From Chitinophaga agrisoli (GTDB lineage: Bacteria > Bacteroidota > Bacteroidia > Chitinophagales > Chitinophagaceae), in NCBI RefSeq assembly GCF_008386695.1, contig NZ_VUOC01000003.1, positions 854,421 to 918,420 on the forward strand: a stretch of 64,000 bases of DNA, in the 5' to 3' direction. The notes beneath the pieces were generated by a model. That model searched no databases and had not been told where the DNA came from. It was given only the letters and a program-made list of their open reading frames with translations. Positions 33,083-43,035 of the stretch are shown in pieces. Each line of letters opens with the position of its first letter. Within the stretch, counting starts at the first letter, position 1. The position numbers were made by a program, and so were the translations under genes.

Positions 33083-35467
33083 TTATTTACTGAGCAGTGT
33101 AGTATCAAACAAATTTAATACCCTTTTGTATTCATCCGTCCAACTGGTGGGCGTGGTAAAACCATGGTCCTCTACCGGGTATACCGCCAGGTCCCAGTTA
33201 TCCTTGCCCAGCTCTATCAGCCGTTGTGTAAGCCGTACAATATCCTGGAAATGCACATTCACATCTACCATACCGTGGCACATCAGCAGGCGGCCCTTGA
33301 GGCCATCCGCAAAATAGATGGGGGAGGAGCGGTGGTAGGCAAGGCTATCCGTATAAGGCTCATTCAGGATATTGCTGGTATAACCGTGATTATAATGCGC
33401 CCAGTCTGTAACGGAACGTAGGGCTGCCCCTGCGGCAAATACATCCGGGGTGGTGAACATGGCCATCAGGGTCATAAACCCACCATAGCTGCCACCATAG
33501 ATACCTATACGCTTTTTATCGATCCCCAGTTTGGTCACCAGGTAATTAGCGCCATCCACCTCATCGTCCAGGTCTTTGCCGCCCATATGCCGGTAAATGC
33601 CGGTACGCCAGTCGCGCCCATAGCCTGCGCTGCCGCGGTAGTCCACATCCAGTACGGTATACCCTTTATCCGCCAGCAGGTTATGGAACATATATTCGCG
33701 GAAGTATTGGCTCCACCATTTATGCGCGTTCTGCAGGTAACCTGCGCCATGCACAAATACCACGGCGGCGCCGTTCTTTTTAGCGGTTGCCGGTTGGTAG
33801 AGGCGGGCGTATACGGTAGCGCCATCGCGGGCGGTGTAGGTGATCACCTCCGGATCACGCCAGGGATAAGCGCGGAACTCCGCAGACTGGGCCAGGTTGG
33901 TGACCTGTACCGGCTGCGCGCCGGGTTTATTGGCCAGCAGGTACAGTTCCCAGGGTTTGTTGGTATAGGAGTAACGGTAGGCTATCCATTGTTCGTCCGG
34001 GGAAATAGATACCTCATGCGCGCCCGGCAGCTGGGTAAGCTGTTCCTTATTACCGCCCGTAATGGCTATACGGTACAGCTGCTTTTCGCCGGGGGCCGTT
34101 TCGTTGGTCACTATGTAAAAATGCTGGCGGTCCTGTGCCAGCTGGGCTTCCTGCACTTCGTATTTACCGCTGGTAATAGCTTTTGTTTGCAGGGTAGTTA
34201 CGTTGGTGCTGTACAGGTGGGAGTAACCGCTGGCTTCTGACTGGTACCAGCAGGTATTTTCATCTATCCAGCCCAGGTTGGAGCTGCCAGACCAGGCAAT
34301 GCCGGGGCCTGCTATCCAGGCTTCGTCCCGCTGGCGGTTGAGCAGTTTTAGCTGGCCGGTAGCAGCATCCAGCAGCATGATCCAGCGGTCTTTATTATCA
34401 TCAGAACGGATGTCTACAATGGCGTGTGTGCCTGCATCTGACCAATATGGGCCATGGATGGCAACCGGCCGGGGCCTGGGCGTTTTGGCCGGCGTGTTGG
34501 GCTTTGTATAGTCCTTCAGGTAATCCGGTTGATCCGTAATACCGGGAATATTGCTGGTTTTGATGGGCAGGATGGTATCGCGCCGGCGGTCATACACAAA
34601 GCTTTCAAATGAGCCCTGGGCGGCGCCTACTTTGGTACGGGTGGATAGTTCATCCGTAAAGCCGCTTTCCGTTACATAAGTGGGCACAATAGTGCTTTTT
34701 ACGCCGGTAGGGCCGCGGTACAGCCGGTAGCTGATAAAACGGCCATCAGGGCTGATGCGGATGTTCTCATGGCTTTTATCGCCGGTATAAATAGCGCGTA
34801 TTTTATCGCCTTCCTGTGATTTGCGGTATGCCTTGGCGCTGTCTTTTTGGGCCTTTGCGTCCCGCAGTACCTGCATTAGCTGCAGCTGTTCGCGTTGCAG
34901 CCATGTTTCCTGTTCGTTCAGGTCCGACGGTTTATCATCCGCAGCAGGAGCGCTGCCCTTCTGGAAATTGGTCAGCTGTTCCGTGCCGCCATCCGCCAGA
35001 TCCCAGGCATACAGGTTCTGTTCCAGCTGGTAAACGATCTTTTTATCGCCAAAGCTGAACAAAGGGTTACTTTCGTAAATGGCAGTATGGGTAATACGGC
35101 GGGTATCGCCTGTTTTGATGGTCAGCAGGTAAATATCGCCGTTATAGCTATAGGTAATCAGGCTTCTGTCCTGGTTATAGCTGCCATCGGCCTGGGCATT
35201 GATGAGCGCCCGGTTGGCGGCCCTGGTTTTATAGGGAGCAGTGGTGGCTGTGGTGGCGGCATACAGGGAGTCATCCATCGCTTTATCCGGGTTCCAGTTA
35301 AAGTAGAAGGTTTGGCTGTCTGTGCCCCAGAATACATTACTGGGGGAGGTACCTATCCATTTGGCATCCTGCATGATCATATTTACAGTAAGAGGGCTGG
35401 CGGCCTGTTGGGCATAGGTTTGAGCGGCAGTTAAAAAAATAATGGTAGGGAGTAGCCATTTTATCAT
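33083..35467 (-). CDS. S9 family prolyl oligopeptidase, dipeptidyl peptidase IV-like, secreted
   Basis: 794 residues with a signal peptide (MIKWLLPTIIFLTAAQTYAQ). An N-terminal beta-propeller region of about 500 residues (WD40-like PD40 and DPP4-type repeats, for example FVYDRRRDTILPI and NTCWYQSEASGYSHLY) precedes an alpha/beta hydrolase domain. The catalytic triad is Ser660 in GIYGGSYGGF, Asp735 in HGMVDVNVHF and His768 in VEDHGF. It is probably a periplasmic peptidase that removes dipeptides or short peptides. It stands alone. A promoter-like pair of boxes lies 37-71 bases upstream. Confidence 0.93.
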   Translation of the reverse strand: MIKWLLPTIIFLTAAQTYAQQAASPLTVNMIMQDAKWIGTSPSNVFWGTDSQTFYFNWNPDKAMDDSLYAATTATTAPYKTRAANRALINAQADGSYNQDRSLITYSYNGDIYLLTIKTGDTRRITHTAIYESNPLFSFGDKKIVYQLEQNLYAWDLADGGTEQLTNFQKGSAPAADDKPSDLNEQETWLQREQLQLMQVLRDAKAQKDSAKAYRKSQEGDKIRAIYTGDKSHENIRISPDGRFISYRLYRGPTGVKSTIVPTYVTESGFTDELSTRTKVGAAQGSFESFVYDRRRDTILPIKTSNIPGITDQPDYLKDYTKPNTPAKTPRPRPVAIHGPYWSDAGTHAIVDIRSDDNKDRWIMLLDAATGQLKLLNRQRDEAWIAGPGIAWSGSSNLGWIDENTCWYQSEASGYSHLYSTNVTTLQTKAITSGKYEVQEAQLAQDRQHFYIVTNETAPGEKQLYRIAITGGNKEQLTQLPGAHEVSISPDEQWIAYRYSYTNKPWELYLLANKPGAQPVQVTNLAQSAEFRAYPWRDPEVITYTARDGATVYARLYQPATAKKNGAAVVFVHGAGYLQNAHKWWSQYFREYMFHNLLADKGYTVLDVDYRGSAGYGRDWRTGIYRHMGGKDLDDEVDGANYLVTKLGIDKKRIGIYGGSYGGFMTLMAMFTTPDVFAAGAALRSVTDWAHYNHGYTSNILNEPYTDSLAYHRSSPIYFADGLKGRLLMCHGMVDVNVHFQDIVRLTQRLIELGKDNWDLAVYPVEDHGFTTPTSWTDEYKRVLNLFDTTLLSK

Positions 35468-35503
35468 TGCAGTGCTTTATTTTGTTTAAAAGTATAAAAA
35501 CAG

Positions 35504-35538
35504 GAAAGATAATCCTATGAAAGCGGGCGCCCTCAAAA
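35504..35538 (-). promoter_or_regulatory. Probable promoter of the S9 peptidase
   Basis: On the minus strand, TTTTG (35534-35538) and TATCTTTC (35504-35511), separated by 22 bases, fit the Bacteroidota -33 and -7 boxes with one mismatch. Confidence 0.45.
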
Positions 35539-35550
35539 CCGCCCTGGTAA

Positions 35551-36087
35551 ATGATTGAACGGATGAAGTATTACCCATTTATATTATTCCTGCTGTTCTC
35601 CTGCCAAACGGCTCCCGTGCGTCAGCCGGTGCCGTTAACGGAGGATAGCAGTTTCCTTACTGGTTCCTTTTTCCTGGTACGCCATGCGGAAAAGAATCCC
35701 GGCGCGGATTCTACCCTTACGCCGGAGGGCGAGGCGCGTGCACAAAAGCTCTATACCCTCTTAAAGGACTCCGGGTTGCAGAAAGTGTATTTTACGCCTT
35801 TTAAACGTACTGTGCAAACCGCTGATCCATTACTGGAACAATTGCACCTGGATACCGCCTATTATAGCCCGGATACCACCGGGGAATCGCTGATCTATAC
35901 CATTACCCGCCATGAGGATTGGGGCAAACGCATTTTAATAGTAGGGCATAGCAATACGCTGCTGCCGCTGCTGCGCGCGTTAAAGGCCAAACCGCCGCTG
36001 GATTCCATAGGCGATAAGGACTATGATAACCTGTTCATTGTATACAAACACAGGGATTCCGTAAAACTAAGCTGGAAGAAATTCTAA
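35551..36087 (+). CDS. Histidine phosphatase family lipoprotein
   Basis: 178 residues. The RHG-type motif is VRHAEKNP, with TLTPEGEARAQKL after it and a second catalytic His in ILIVGHSNTLLPLL. The N-terminus (PFILFLLFSC) is a short lipoprotein signal with Cys about residue 18, so it should be envelope-anchored. ATG at 35563 (MKYYPF) would give a cleaner signal than ATG 35551. The substrate is unknown; the family covers phosphoglycerate mutases, SixA-type and sugar phosphatases. Confidence 0.87.
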   Translation: MIERMKYYPFILFLLFSCQTAPVRQPVPLTEDSSFLTGSFFLVRHAEKNPGADSTLTPEGEARAQKLYTLLKDSGLQKVYFTPFKRTVQTADPLLEQLHLDTAYYSPDTTGESLIYTITRHEDWGKRILIVGHSNTLLPLLRALKAKPPLDSIGDKDYDNLFIVYKHRDSVKLSWKKF

Positions 36088-36111
36088 CAACAACCGCTTC
36101 GGTCATCATTC

Positions 36112-36132
36112 GTAATTAGTAATTGGTAATTA
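36112..36132. repeat. Three heptamers GTAATTA
   Basis: GTAATTA, GTAATTG, GTAATTA in exact register between the convergent phosphatase and mgtE genes, with ATTCGTAATTA overlapping the first unit as in the TTACGAA family. No terminator is recognisable in this 46-base spacer. Confidence 0.6.
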
Positions 36133-36133
36133 C

Positions 36134-37510
36134 TCAGAGCAGTATGCCGCTCATAAACGCATAGGCCATGGTAAAATAGATCAGCAGGCCCGTTACATCC
36201 ACCAGGGTGGCCACAAAAGGAGCGGAGGAAGTGGCCGGGTCAGCCCCCAGCCTTTTTAGCACCAGGGGCAGCATGGAGCCGGAAAGTGTGCCCCACAGCA
36301 CTACGCCTACCAGGGAAAAGCCTACGGTAGTGCCTATCAGAAAAGTATGGTCGCCATAAGTATGGAAAAGGCTGTTCCAAAGTAATATACGGGTAAACCC
36401 AATAATGCCCAGTATACCGCCCAGCATAAGGCCGGACAGGATCTCGCGGCGCATGACCCGCCACCAGTCATCAAGGGATATTTCGCCCAGGGCCATGGCC
36501 TGTATAATAAGGGTAGACGCCTGGGAACCGCTGTTACCGCCGCTGGAGATGATCAGGGGCACAAATAGCGCCAGCACCACCGCTTTGGCAATCTCATCTT
36601 CAAAAAAGCCCATGGCGGTAGCGGTGAGCATTTCGCCAATAAATAACACTACCAGCCAGCCTACCCGCTTTTTCACCAGTTTCAGTAAGGGCATATCCAG
36701 ATAGGGCTCATCCAATGCTTCGGTACCACCTATCTTCTGGATATCTTCTGTATGTTCTTCGTTGGCTATCCACAACATATCGTCAATGGTCACAATGCCC
36801 AGCAGGATGCCCTGGTCATCGATAACGGGCAGGGCTACGCGGTTCTCCACCCGGAAAACCTGGATGGCCTCTTCCTGTTCGTCAATGGTATGCAGGGCTA
36901 CAAAACGGTCATCCATCAGGGTATGTACCAGGGTATCAGTGGCTACCAGCAGGAACTCCCGGATCCGGAAATCATCCAGCAGCTTGCCTTTTTCGTCTAC
37001 CACATAGATCACGTCAATGGTCTCGCTATCCTTACCATGCTCGCGGATATAGTCCAGCACTTGTTTTACGCTCCACTCTTCCCGCACGGCTATATAGTCC
37101 GGCGTCATGATACGGCCTACGCTGGTTTCGGGGTATCCTAACAATGACAGGGTGATCTTACGTTCTTCCGGGGTTAGCAGGCGGATCAGCTCTTTCACCG
37201 CTTCGCTGTGCAGCTCTCCTAAAAAGGCGGCCCGGTCATCCGCCGGCAGTTCATTCAGCAGTTCCGCTACTTTGGCGGCAGAAAGGTTGCGGATCACCTC
37301 TTCCTGCAGGGGGAAGTCCAGGATCCTGAAGGCGGCCGCCGCCCGGCTAATGGACAGGTTATCAATGATAAGGTCAGCCTGTTCAGGATACTCATAAATG
37401 AGCTCTGCTATATCTGTAATAAGCTGATCATCCAGGTATATACGTAATTCCTGGTGATTCCGCTCATTGGCCAGCATGCTGAATTTTTCCAGTAAGGCTT
37501 CATTTTCCAT
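36134..37510 (-). CDS. mgtE: Magnesium transporter MgtE
   Basis: 458 residues. An N-terminal superhelical MgtE_N domain (ADLIIDNLSISRAAAAFRILDF, LLNELPADDRAAFLGEL) precedes two CBS domains (GRIMTPDYIAVREEWSVKQVLDYI; ALPVIDDQGILLGIVTIDDML) and a C-terminal membrane domain with five helices. PLIISSGGNSGSQASTLIIQ lines the Mg2+ pore in this family. The N and CBS domains close the channel when cytoplasmic Mg2+ is high. Confidence 0.96.
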   Translation of the reverse strand: MENEALLEKFSMLANERNHQELRIYLDDQLITDIAELIYEYPEQADLIIDNLSISRAAAAFRILDFPLQEEVIRNLSAAKVAELLNELPADDRAAFLGELHSEAVKELIRLLTPEERKITLSLLGYPETSVGRIMTPDYIAVREEWSVKQVLDYIREHGKDSETIDVIYVVDEKGKLLDDFRIREFLLVATDTLVHTLMDDRFVALHTIDEQEEAIQVFRVENRVALPVIDDQGILLGIVTIDDMLWIANEEHTEDIQKIGGTEALDEPYLDMPLLKLVKKRVGWLVVLFIGEMLTATAMGFFEDEIAKAVVLALFVPLIISSGGNSGSQASTLIIQAMALGEISLDDWWRVMRREILSGLMLGGILGIIGFTRILLWNSLFHTYGDHTFLIGTTVGFSLVGVVLWGTLSGSMLPLVLKRLGADPATSSAPFVATLVDVTGLLIYFTMAYAFMSGILL

Positions 37511-37601
37511 AGACCTTCAACTCTCTCTGAACGAAAATAAACAATTAAGTGAATTAGTCGCTGCCATCGCTGTTAACTATTAGCAACAGGGCCCACGACT
37601 A

Positions 37602-38468
37602 TTACAATATCTCTGCCACATGCTTGCGGATGTTCTCACAAATGGTATCCGTGGGCAGGTCATTGGCGTCTTTCCCAAACGGGTCTTCGATCTCTTCCGC
37701 AATTAATTCCAGGCTGGCCAGTACATAGAAAATGAACACCACCATAGGGATGATCAGGTAGCCTACGCTGAATACATAGCCAAAGGGCATGGTCATTACA
37801 TAAAAAAAGATGAATTTCTTAAGGAATACGCTATACGAAAAGGGGATAGGCGTGTTTCTGATACGCTCGCAGCCCCCGCAGATATCCGTAAAGGACTGCA
37901 GCTCCTGGTTAATGGTGATAAGCTCGTCGCCGCTGATCTTTTGCTGCCGGTATAACGCATATATACGGCTTATCATGTGGGTAGCCAGCTGGTTGGGTAT
38001 ATGCTGCTGTTCGTTGATAACAAGGCTATCCACCGTTTCCAGCTCTCCGGCTATAAAGCCGTTCCGCAGATGGTTCTTCATGCTAAAGGCATAGTTGGGG
38101 ATCATTTGCCGGAAATAAGCCAGGCTGGCGGCATCATCGGGGAATATGGCCCGCAGCTTCATGGCCAGGTTACGGCTGTTATTCACCAGCGAGCCCCATA
38201 ACCGGCGGCCTTCCCACCAGCGGTCATAAGCCGTATTAGTACGGAACACCAGTAACAGGGAGATCACGAACCCTAGCAGGCTGTGCACGATAGACAGCTG
38301 CTGCAGCTCCTTATACCGCCGCAGGTTCCATACCTCCAGCTCCAGCAGGGCAATTGCCCCGGCGTAGATACTAAGCCCTATAAACATGGGGAACAGCTTC
38401 CGGACAGTGTCGGCCTTATGAAATCGGAATATAAAAGTAAACCACTCCTTTGGGTTGTAGTTGATCAT
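37602..38468 (-). CDS. Bestrophin family anion channel
   Basis: 288 residues of a bestrophin-type (UPF0187) membrane protein: hydrophobic segments near residues 25-45 and 60-80, then the family motif FRTNTAYDRWWEGRRLWGSLVNNSRNLA, and later PFSYSVFLKKFIFFYVMTMPFGY. EDPFGKDANDLPTD matches the Ca-clasp-like region after the last helix. Prokaryotic bestrophins are pentameric ion channels. It stands alone, with its own -7 box upstream. Confidence 0.93.
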   Translation of the reverse strand: MINYNPKEWFTFIFRFHKADTVRKLFPMFIGLSIYAGAIALLELEVWNLRRYKELQQLSIVHSLLGFVISLLLVFRTNTAYDRWWEGRRLWGSLVNNSRNLAMKLRAIFPDDAASLAYFRQMIPNYAFSMKNHLRNGFIAGELETVDSLVINEQQHIPNQLATHMISRIYALYRQQKISGDELITINQELQSFTDICGGCERIRNTPIPFSYSVFLKKFIFFYVMTMPFGYVFSVGYLIIPMVVFIFYVLASLELIAEEIEDPFGKDANDLPTDTICENIRKHVAEIL

Positions 38469-38519
38469 TTAACAGTGCATTTACATAGTTATGGGCCGGA
38501 AAATATCCTTTTCCGGGCG

Positions 38520-38527
38520 CAAACCTA
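38520..38527 (-). promoter_or_regulatory. Probable -7 box of the bestrophin gene
   Basis: TAGGTTTG on the minus strand matches TAnnTTTG exactly and gives a leader of about 45 bases. The -33 region is not convincing. Confidence 0.5.
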
Positions 38528-38604
38528 AAATTTTTACCGCTGATTTTGATAACTTGTTGCTTTACCTTTATTTTACGCTTCTTAAATTATATAGAGCGAG
38601 CGCT

Positions 38605-38994
38605 ATGATCAAGCCGTACTTATTCGTCGAAAAAACAAAGAAAAAGGGCAGAGGTGTCTTTACCAAAGAAAGAATACCCGCCGGTACACTGATAGAAGTT
38701 TCGCCTGTGATCGTGTTATCATTTGATGATACCGCCAAGGCAGACAAGACCAAACTGCATAATTACCTTTTTCTGTGGGGGGTGCGGGAAACCCGTTCCT
38801 GTGTAGCCCTGGGCTTTTGCTCCATCTACAACCACTCCTATGACCCCAATTGTGAATACGAGATGGACTTTGATGCAGACACTATGAGCATCAAGACCCG
38901 CCGTGAGATCAAGAAGGGCGAAGAGTTAAGCATTAACTATAATGGCGATGTAACCGATACCTCGCCCGTATGGTTTGATGTGAAAAGACACTAA
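38605..38994 (+). CDS. SET domain protein, putative lysine methyltransferase
   Basis: 129 residues from ATG 38605. The open frame extends upstream to 38491, but that part is not SET-like and a TACCTTTA box (38563-38570) sits inside it. KGRGVFTKERIPAGTLIEVSP is the SET-N part, GFCSIYNHSYDPNCEYE carries the NHS motif, and KKGEELSINYNGD the catalytic Tyr region. No pre-SET or post-SET zinc clusters occur. Such stand-alone bacterial SET proteins probably methylate lysines on proteins. The target is unknown and no chromatin-protein gene lies nearby. Confidence 0.87.
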   Translation: MIKPYLFVEKTKKKGRGVFTKERIPAGTLIEVSPVIVLSFDDTAKADKTKLHNYLFLWGVRETRSCVALGFCSIYNHSYDPNCEYEMDFDADTMSIKTRREIKKGEELSINYNGDVTDTSPVWFDVKRH

Positions 38995-39136
38995 TAAACA
39001 GCGGTTAGCTTTTAGCGGTTAGCAGGTGGCTGTAAACCAGTGGTATTAAACAACAAGCTATGGGGAAAGCCCGTAGTGCCAGCCTAAAGCAAACGTTCCG
39101 TTCATAGGTTGCAATGGCCGTTTGCACCAGCCAACG

Positions 39137-39189
39137 TAGGGAAATTATCCTTCTTGCCGGTCTTGATTGCCAGAATGATAATTTCCCTA
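39137..39189. repeat. 13-bp perfect inverted repeat
   Basis: TAGGGAAATTATC (39137-39149) and GATAATTTCCCTA (39177-39189) are exact inverted arms around a 27-base loop. No T-run follows. It lies upstream of the marR promoter region. Confidence 0.75.
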
Positions 39190-39203
39190 AATTTGTATCT
39201 AAA

Positions 39204-39221
39204 TATATAAGTACTTATATA
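39204..39221. promoter_or_regulatory. 18-bp palindrome, likely MarR operator
   Basis: TATATAAGTACTTATATA is a perfect palindrome 70 bases before the marR ATG. MarR-family dimers bind AT-rich palindromes of this size. AATTTG just upstream and TAATTTCA just downstream could be the -33 and -7 boxes, so a bound dimer would cover the promoter. Binding is inferred. Confidence 0.6.
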
Positions 39222-39291
39222 ATTTCATAGGTATCGGCGCCTGAACAGCCCACAGCTAAAGCTAACTGCTAACCGCTAAAAGCTTACCATC

Positions 39292-39798
39292 ATGTCCTTT
39301 TACCCATCACTTGGTTTCCTGGTATTTGGCAGCCGCTTGCGGCGCTTAAGCGAGTACTTCCTGATGGAAGTGAACAAGGTCTATGAGCAGGCAGGTATCC
39401 CCTTTGAAGCCAGCTGGTTCCCGGTATTCTATGTGCTGTCGCAGCAACAACCCGTTCCCCTGATAGATATTGCAGATAAGCTGGAAGTATCGCATTCCGC
39501 GGTAAGCCAGCTGGTCACCGGCCTGCGTAAGAAAGACCTGGTAAATACCGCGCCATGTCCGGATGATGGGCGCCGGCAACTGGTGATGCTTACCAAAAAA
39601 GGAGAGGAGCTGCTGCAACAGGTGCAACCCATCTGGGTAGCCATTACCGCCGCTATGACCGGCGTAGCAGATGGCCATAAACAAAGCCGGCAACTGCTGG
39701 AAGGCATAGCCCAGGTAGAGCAGGCGGTACAGCGTATCCCGCTCTCTGCCCGCATTACAGAGGAACTGGCCAGGATCAAACAACCTATACAACCATAA
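39292..39798 (+). CDS. MarR-family transcriptional regulator
   Basis: 168 residues with a central winged helix: IADKLEVSHSAVSQLVTGLRKKDLVNT is the recognition helix and CPDDGRRQLVMLTKKGEELL the wing. The N-terminal helix (FLMEVNKVYEQAGIPFEASWFPVFYVLS) is a typical MarR dimerisation helix. It is 20 bases upstream of hutH on the same strand, so it is probably the first gene of the hut operon and its regulator, where Gram-negative model organisms use HutC (GntR family). The palindrome at 39204 is the likely autoregulatory site. Confidence 0.92.
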   Translation: MSFYPSLGFLVFGSRLRRLSEYFLMEVNKVYEQAGIPFEASWFPVFYVLSQQQPVPLIDIADKLEVSHSAVSQLVTGLRKKDLVNTAPCPDDGRRQLVMLTKKGEELLQQVQPIWVAITAAMTGVADGHKQSRQLLEGIAQVEQAVQRIPLSARITEELARIKQPIQP

Positions 39799-39818
39799 AC
39801 ATTATAACATACACCAAA

Positions 39819-41387
39819 ATGAGCGAAGCGTTCAGATATGGCATAGATCAGCTCACGGCAGGCCGTGCGCTGGATCTTGCCGCAGGCCGCCTCAAGGCGG
39901 TATTAACGCCGGAGGTAACGGCTAAAGTAACGGCCAGCTACCAGCATGTGCAGACCATTGTTAGCCAGCACACCGTGGTATACGGTATTAATACCGGCTT
40001 TGGCCCTTTATGCGATACCCGCATCTCAGAGGAGGATACCCGCGCCCTCCAGTACAACATTCTCCAAAGCCATAGTGTGGGCGTTGGCGATAGCATCCCG
40101 GAAGAGATAGCGCGCCTTATGCTCATTACCAAAGTACATGCGCTGGCGCAAGGGTATTCCGGCATAGCCCTGGCTACCCTGCAACGGATCATCTGGTTTA
40201 TTGAGCAGCGTATCACCCCGCTGGTACCGGAAAAAGGCTCTGTGGGCGCTTCCGGTGATCTGGCGCCCTTGTCCCATCTCTTCCTGCCCCTTATAGGATT
40301 GGGTAAGGTATGGTATAAGGGAAGGATCGTATCCGGCGCAGAGGCGTTGCAACAGGAAGGGCTGGCCCCGGTAGTACTGGGCCCAAAGGAAGGCCTGGCC
40401 CTTATCAACGGCACCCAGTTCATACTGGCCTTTGCCGTAAAGGCATTACAGCGCATGCATAATGCCCTGGAAGCGGCAGATATCATTGGCGCCATGTCCC
40501 TGGAAGGGCTGATGGGTACCTCCAAACCGTTTGACCCACGCCTGCACGCCATCCGCCCTTATGCCGGCAACCAGCTGGTGGCGCACCGTTTAAAGGTTAT
40601 GCTGGAAGGCTCAGAGATCATGGCCTCCCATGTGGATTGCGGCCGGGTACAGGACCCTTACTCCCTGCGCTGTATGCCCCAGGTGCATGGCGCTTCCCGT
40701 ACCGCTTTCCAGCACCTGCTGCAGCTTACTACCATAGAGCTGAACGCCGTAACGGATAACCCGATCATATTCAGCGCAGAGGATACCATCAGCGGCGGCA
40801 ACTTCCACGGGCAGCCTATGGCCTTACCGCTGGATTATGCTACGGTGGCGGCGGCAGAACTGGGCAATATATCAGACCGGCGCTGTTATATGATGATAGA
40901 AGGCCGTTATGGCCTGCCCCGTTTATTGATACAGGATGCCGGTCTTAACTCCGGTTTTATGATACCGCAATACACCACCGCAGCGCTGGTAACGGAGAAT
41001 AAGACCCTATGCTTCCCTGCCAGCGCAGATAGTGTGCCCACCTCCCTGGGACAGGAAGACCATGTGTCCATGGGCTCCATTAGCGGCCGTAAGCTGAACC
41101 AGGTGATAGGCAACCTGGAATATATACTGGCTATTGAGCTGCTGTACGCCGCACAGGCGGTGGATTTCCGCCGGCCTTTAAAATCAGGCCCCATCCTGGA
41201 AGCCTGCCACGACTATGCCCGCCAGCAGGTAACCTTTGCGGCAAAGGACCGCGTATTTGCGGATGATATACAGGCCCTGCATAACATCATCACCGATCTG
41301 TCTTTTGTACAGGTAGCCAATGAAGCGGCTGCCCTTCATCAAATACCCTTAAACGGCATTCATCATGACCAGTTTGGACTTTATTAA
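39819..41387 (+). CDS. hutH: Histidine ammonia-lyase
   Basis: 522 residues. It deaminates L-histidine to urocanate. The MIO cofactor triad Ala144-Ser145-Gly146 lies in [31 protein letters not shown] and [20 protein letters not shown] are further family motifs. First enzyme of the hut operon. Its 3' end overlaps hutU by 23 bases, which suggests translational coupling. Confidence 0.97.
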   Translation: MSEAFRYGIDQLTAGRALDLAAGRLKAVLTPEVTAKVTASYQHVQTIVSQHTVVYGINTGFGPLCDTRISEEDTRALQYNILQSHSVGVGDSIPEEIARLMLITKVHALAQGYSGIALATLQRIIWFIEQRITPLVPEKGSVGASGDLAPLSHLFLPLIGLGKVWYKGRIVSGAEALQQEGLAPVVLGPKEGLALINGTQFILAFAVKALQRMHNALEAADIIGAMSLEGLMGTSKPFDPRLHAIRPYAGNQLVAHRLKVMLEGSEIMASHVDCGRVQDPYSLRCMPQVHGASRTAFQHLLQLTTIELNAVTDNPIIFSAEDTISGGNFHGQPMALPLDYATVAAAELGNISDRRCYMMIEGRYGLPRLLIQDAGLNSGFMIPQYTTAALVTENKTLCFPASADSVPTSLGQEDHVSMGSISGRKLNQVIGNLEYILAIELLYAAQAVDFRRPLKSGPILEACHDYARQQVTFAAKDRVFADDIQALHNIITDLSFVQVANEAAALHQIPLNGIHHDQFGLY

Positions 41388-43035
41388 AACATACGCGGCC
41401 CATCCGCATTATACAGCCCCCCGCGGTACGCAGCTGCATGCACGCAGCTGGCAAACGGAGGCCCCCCTGCGCATGCTGCTTAATAACCTGGACCAGGAAG
41501 TAGCAGAGAACCCGGATGAATTGGTGGTATATGGCGGTATAGGCCAGGCAGCGCGCAACCGCGAAGCATTACAGAAGATCATTGAGCTGCTGCTGCAGCT
41601 GGACGAAGAACATTCCCTGTTGATACAATCCGGTAAACCGGTAGGCATTGTGCGTACCCATGCACAGGCCCCACGGGTACTGCTGGCCAACAGTAACCTG
41701 GTGCCTAAATGGGCTACCTGGGAGCATTTTAACGAACTGCGGGCGCAAGGACTCATGATGTTTGGACAAATGACCGCCGGCAGCTGGATCTATATAGGCA
41801 CCCAGGGCATACTGCAAGGCACCTACGAAACCTTTGTGGAATGCGGGCGCAAACATTTTAACGGCAGCCTCCAGGGCAAACTGCTGGTCACTGCCGGTTT
41901 AGGCGGTATGGGCGGTGCTCAGCCACTGGCGGCTACCATGGCCGGCGCTGTTTTCCTGGGCGCGGATATAGACCCGGCCCGTATCCGCAAACGGATAGAC
42001 ACCAGGTACATTGACCGTATGACAGATTCCTACGAAGAAGCCATACAATGGGCCATGGACGCCAAAGAAAAAGGAGAGGCACTGTCCATAGGCCTGGTAA
42101 GCGATGCCGGCGACCTGCTGGAGCGGCTTTTAAAGGACAATATCATCCCGGATATACTAACAGACCAAACCTCCGCACACGACCCCGTGAATGGTTATAT
42201 ACCCAATGGCCTTTCGCTGGAAGCGGCTGCCAGCCTGCGTAAAAGCAACCCGGCAGACTATGAGCAACGTTCGCTCAAAAGCATGGCCCGCCATGTGGGG
42301 TATATGCTGGCCCTGCAGGAAAAAGGCGCTATTACCTTTGACTACGGTAATAACCTGCGCGAGTTTGCCAAAGCCGGCGGCGAGGCCAATGCCTTTAACT
42401 TCCCTGGTTTTACGCCCGCTTATATACGGCCCCTGTTCTGCGAAGGCAAAGGCCCTTTCCGCTGGGTAGCCCTCTCTGGCGATCCGGAAGATATCTACAC
42501 CACAGACCGCGCCTTAATGGAAGCCTTCCCGGAAAATGAAGCGTTGATCAACTGGCTGCAACAGGCGCAGCAAAAAGTTGCCTTCCAGGGTCTGCCAGCC
42601 CGTATCTGCTGGCTGGGCTTAGGCGAACGGGAAAAAGCAGGCCTTATCTTTAATGAGCTGGTACGTACCGGTAAAGTAAAAGCGCCCATTGTAATTGGGC
42701 GCGATCACCTGGACTGTGGCTCCGTAGCCTCTCCCAACCGGGAAACAGAAGCCATGAAAGATGGCTCAGACGCCGTGTCTGACTGGCCTTTGCTCAACCT
42801 CATGTCTAACACCGCCGGCGGCGCCACCTGGGTATCCTTCCACCATGGCGGTGGTGTAGGGATGGGCTATTCCCAGCATGCCGGTATGGTGGTACTGGCA
42901 GATGGTACGGACCGTGCAGCTGCCTGTCTTAAACGGGTACTCTTCAACGATCCGGCCATGGGCATTTTTCGCCATGCGGATGCAGGTTATGAGAAGGCGC
43001 AGGAATATGCAGAGAAATTTGACATCAGCCTTTAG
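41365..43035 (+). CDS. hutU: Urocanate hydratase
   Basis: 556 residues. It converts urocanate to imidazolonepropionate using tightly bound NAD+. [53 protein letters not shown] (Rossmann loop), the active-site Cys in [15 protein letters not shown] and [19 protein letters not shown] are all present. The ATG lies inside the end of hutH. Its TAG stop is within the first unit of heptamer array copy 5. Confidence 0.97.
   Translation: MTSLDFIKTYAAHPHYTAPRGTQLHARSWQTEAPLRMLLNNLDQEVAENPDELVVYGGIGQAARNREALQKIIELLLQLDEEHSLLIQSGKPVGIVRTHAQAPRVLLANSNLVPKWATWEHFNELRAQGLMMFGQMTAGSWIYIGTQGILQGTYETFVECGRKHFNGSLQGKLLVTAGLGGMGGAQPLAATMAGAVFLGADIDPARIRKRIDTRYIDRMTDSYEEAIQWAMDAKEKGEALSIGLVSDAGDLLERLLKDNIIPDILTDQTSAHDPVNGYIPNGLSLEAAASLRKSNPADYEQRSLKSMARHVGYMLALQEKGAITFDYGNNLREFAKAGGEANAFNFPGFTPAYIRPLFCEGKGPFRWVALSGDPEDIYTTDRALMEAFPENEALINWLQQAQQKVAFQGLPARICWLGLGEREKAGLIFNELVRTGKVKAPIVIGRDHLDCGSVASPNRETEAMKDGSDAVSDWPLLNLMSNTAGGATWVSFHHGGGVGMGYSQHAGMVVLADGTDRAAACLKRVLFNDPAMGIFRHADAGYEKAQEYAEKFDISL

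Larger units (their letters stand above)
39003..39284. repeat. Heptamer arms (copy 4) flanking a 223-base insert
   Basis: The left arm is GGTTAGC, TTTTAGC, GGTTAGC (39003-39023). The right arm is GCTAAA, GCTAACT, GCTAACC, GCTAAAA (39255-39281). Unlike the other copies the arms are about 230 bases apart, and together they span nearly the whole 297-base gap between the SET gene and marR. The insert holds a 13-bp inverted repeat and the marR control region, and otherwise nothing I recognise. Confidence 0.8.

Noticed and set aside
39003-39284. Insertion sequence remnant
   Set aside because: No transposase reading frame or target-site duplication can be seen; only repeat arms are supported.
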